Assembly (NCBI GenBank): GCA_038230595.1
Contig: JBBRMY010000051.1
Location: 1 to 14,930, forward strand
DNA length: 14,930 nt
Origin: JBBRMY01 sp038230595
GTDB lineage: Bacteria; Bacteroidota; Ignavibacteria; Tepidaquicellales; Tepidaquicellaceae
Reading direction: 5' to 3'
Shown here: positions 13,553-14,930 of the stretch, one piece after another
How positions within the stretch are numbered: position 1 is the stretch's first letter
Layout of the letters: each line of letters opens with the position of its first letter
Notes under the pieces: model-generated
The model's database searches: none
Told to the model about the DNA's origin: nothing
What the model saw: only the letters and a program-made list of their open reading frames with translations
Translations under genes and position numbers: made by a program

Positions 13553-14692
13553 TTAAACTTTTGCTAATGCATTTTGTACATCGGCGATCAGATCATCTGT
13601 GTCTTCAATGCCAACTGAAAGTCTAACAAGTCCATCTGTGAGACCGATCTTTTTTCTCATTTCCGGAGGTACGCTTCCATGAGTCATTGATACAGGATGG
13701 CAGACAAGTGATTCAACACCGCCAAGAGATTCTGCAAGCTGAAATATTTCAAAATTATTGCATAATTTTTTTGCAGCTTCAAGCGAACCCATTTCTAATG
13801 AAATAATACCGCTGAAACCTCTCATTTGTCTTTTTGAAAGTTCGTATTGAGGATGTGATTTTAATCCGGGATAATGTACAGCTTCAATTTTCTTATTGTT
13901 CTCAAGTGAATCGCATATTGCAAGAGCATTCTCATTGTGCGCTTTCATTCTTTGTGCAAGAGTTTTTGTTGAGCGCAATATCAGCCAGCAATCGAATGGG
14001 GCAGGGACAGATCCGATAGAATTCTGCAGGAATTTAATTTTAGCTGCAAGCTCTTCATGTGAAGTTACCAGGCATCCGCCAATAACATCACTATGACCGT
14101 TGATATATTTAGTTGAACTGTGAAGAACAACGTCGATACCAAAGTCCAGCGGGTTCTGGAAATACGGGCTCATGAATGTATTATCAACACACGTCAAAAT
14201 ATTTTTTTCTTTTGCAAGCTTATTAACTTTTTCAAGATCTGTGATCCTCAACATGGGATTTGTAGGAGTCTCGATATAAATGAATTTTGTATTCTCTTTT
14301 ACAAGACCTTTTAATTCATCAAAGTTGGAAGTATCAGCATATGAAAATTCGATTCCGTAATTTTTTATTACCTGTTCATATAATCTGTATGTACCTCCAT
14401 AAACATTATTTGTACAAATAACGTGGTCACCCGGCTTGAAGGTAGTTATCAATGCATGAACAGCTCCCATTCCCGATGAAAAGCAGAATCCGTATTTTCC
14501 ATTTTCAAGTGCTGCAAGATTTTGCTCAAGTGCAGTTCTTGTAGGATTAATGCTTCTGGCATAATCAAATCCTTTTGATTCCCCTAAATGCTTATTTGAA
14601 TAAGTTGAGGTTTGAAAGATAGGTGTTATTACAGCTCCCGTTGTTTCTTCAGGATGCTGGCCTGCATGTATCTGTTTCGTTGCGAATTTCAT
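13553..14692 (-). CDS. Trans-sulfuration PLP enzyme (cystathionine gamma-lyase/synthase)
   Basis: This 379-residue enzyme of the Cys/Met-metabolism PLP family has the standard length. The start MKFATKQIHAGQHPEETTGAV is typical. YARSINPT (44-51) contributes Tyr44 and Arg46 to the neighbouring subunit's PLP phosphate. FSSGMGA (71-77) is the phosphate loop, D170 in CVDNTF contacts the PLP nitrogen, and K195 in SSTKYINGHSD forms the Schiff base. SVPAPFDCWLILRSTKTL and AESLGGVESLVCHPVSMTH are shared by cystathionine gamma-lyases and gamma-synthases. By eye I cannot decide between lyase (cystathionine to cysteine) and synthase (toward methionine). The gene 47 bp upstream, ending in a CBS domain and probably cystathionine beta-synthase, favours the lyase and reverse trans-sulfuration. 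Confidence 0.92.
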   Translation of the reverse strand: MKFATKQIHAGQHPEETTGAVITPIFQTSTYSNKHLGESKGFDYARSINPTRTALEQNLAALENGKYGFCFSSGMGAVHALITTFKPGDHVICTNNVYGGTYRLYEQVIKNYGIEFSYADTSNFDELKGLVKENTKFIYIETPTNPMLRITDLEKVNKLAKEKNILTCVDNTFMSPYFQNPLDFGIDVVLHSSTKYINGHSDVIGGCLVTSHEELAAKIKFLQNSIGSVPAPFDCWLILRSTKTLAQRMKAHNENALAICDSLENNKKIEAVHYPGLKSHPQYELSKRQMRGFSGIISLEMGSLEAAKKLCNNFEIFQLAESLGGVESLVCHPVSMTHGSVPPEMRKKIGLTDGLVRLSVGIEDTDDLIADVQNALAKV

Positions 14693-14739
14693 ATCTGATT
14701 AAAAATTAATTTTTATTATAATAAATTTTATTACATTTT

Positions 14740-14930
14740 TTAAACCATGTCCAGCACATCATAATTCGTAAGTATTCCAACCAATCTTCCGTATTCTGAA
14801 ACAAGAACAGCAGGGTTTGACTTAAGCATTTCAATTGCATCCGTAATATTATCACCGGTAGAAAGTATCGGAGGAATATTTTCCATTACATCATTAATTT
14901 TTTTGCTTGCAGTATTTCTATCAACCATAA
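14740..14930 (-). CDS. C-terminal CBS domain, probably cystathionine beta-synthase (partial)
   Basis: The last 62 codons of a minus-strand frame that remains open at the right edge encode one CBS domain. INDVMENIPPILSTGDNITDAIEMLKSNPAVLV leads into GRLVGILTNYDVLDMV and a TAA stop. The frame contains an ATG two bases from the edge, but a single 62-residue CBS domain is not a usual protein, so this is read as the end of a larger gene. NPAVLVSEYGRLVGILTNYDVL resembles the second CBS module at the end of bacterial cystathionine beta-synthases (PLP domain plus two CBS modules). It precedes the trans-sulfuration gene by 47 bp, which fits. IMP dehydrogenase-like or stand-alone CBS proteins remain possible. 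Confidence 0.7.
   Translation of the reverse strand, partial: MVDRNTASKKINDVMENIPPILSTGDNITDAIEMLKSNPAVLVSEYGRLVGILTNYDVLDMV

Noticed and set aside
13337..13567. Plus-strand frame of 76 codons over the phosphatase start and the palindromes
   Set aside because: It spans the signal-peptide region of the opposite gene and the 23-bp palindrome, with no ribosome site or protein character.
1..14930. CRISPR array, phage region or insertion sequence
   Set aside because: No regularly spaced direct repeats, no transposase, integrase or phage structural genes; the repeats seen are isolated palindromes.

Overview
The window is AT-rich (roughly one third G+C by eye), densely coded bacterial chromosome. 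Its Lol lipoprotein-sorting genes, a lipobox-bearing YARHG-domain lipoprotein and exported proteins with cleavage sites of the S|Q type point to a diderm. Together with the style of the palindromic intergenic repeats, I would place it in the Bacteroidota/Ignavibacteriota (FCB) neighbourhood. That placement is an inference from memory of these families, not a computed result. TGA is used as a stop, so the ordinary bacterial code applies. No rRNA, tRNA, CRISPR array, phage gene or transposase gene was seen.

Layout. Bases 1-179 hold the start of an exported protein running off the left edge on the minus strand. Bases 367-1972 hold a plus-strand pair: a DUF2306 membrane protein and a YARHG-domain lipoprotein, one base apart. 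Bases 2024-9514 hold a run of eight minus-strand genes. In transcription order these are def, fmt, a clpB-like gene reduced to its second ATPase half, a SerK/SbnI-like (ParB-fold) putative free-serine kinase, a LolC/E permease, lolD, pstB and phoU. Bases 9790-12573 hold a plus-strand EF-G paralogue (EF-G2 type) and an orphan single-pass membrane protein with a TTG start. Bases 12577-14930 return to the minus strand: a PAP2 phosphatase, a trans-sulfuration PLP enzyme, and at the right edge the last 62 codons of a CBS-domain protein, probably cystathionine beta-synthase.

How the genes fit together. def-fmt is the usual translation pair (formylation and deformylation of the initiator). LolC/E with LolD makes the inner-membrane lipoprotein-release ABC machine. 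pstB-phoU belongs to phosphate uptake and signalling, but pstS, pstC and pstA are absent here. The PLP enzyme plus the edge CBS-domain gene suggests reverse trans-sulfuration (homocysteine to cystathionine to cysteine). The SerK-like gene could supply O-phosphoserine to cysteine metabolism, which gives a speculative link between two parts of the window.

The most notable items are the stand-alone ClpB second half, in which every NBD2 catalytic motif is kept while the N-domain and NBD1 are absent; the SerK/SbnI-like gene embedded in an envelope/proteostasis gene run; and at least eight palindromic elements of several families, all between genes. One of these is a perfect 23-bp inverted repeat with a decayed relative about 3.8 kb away.
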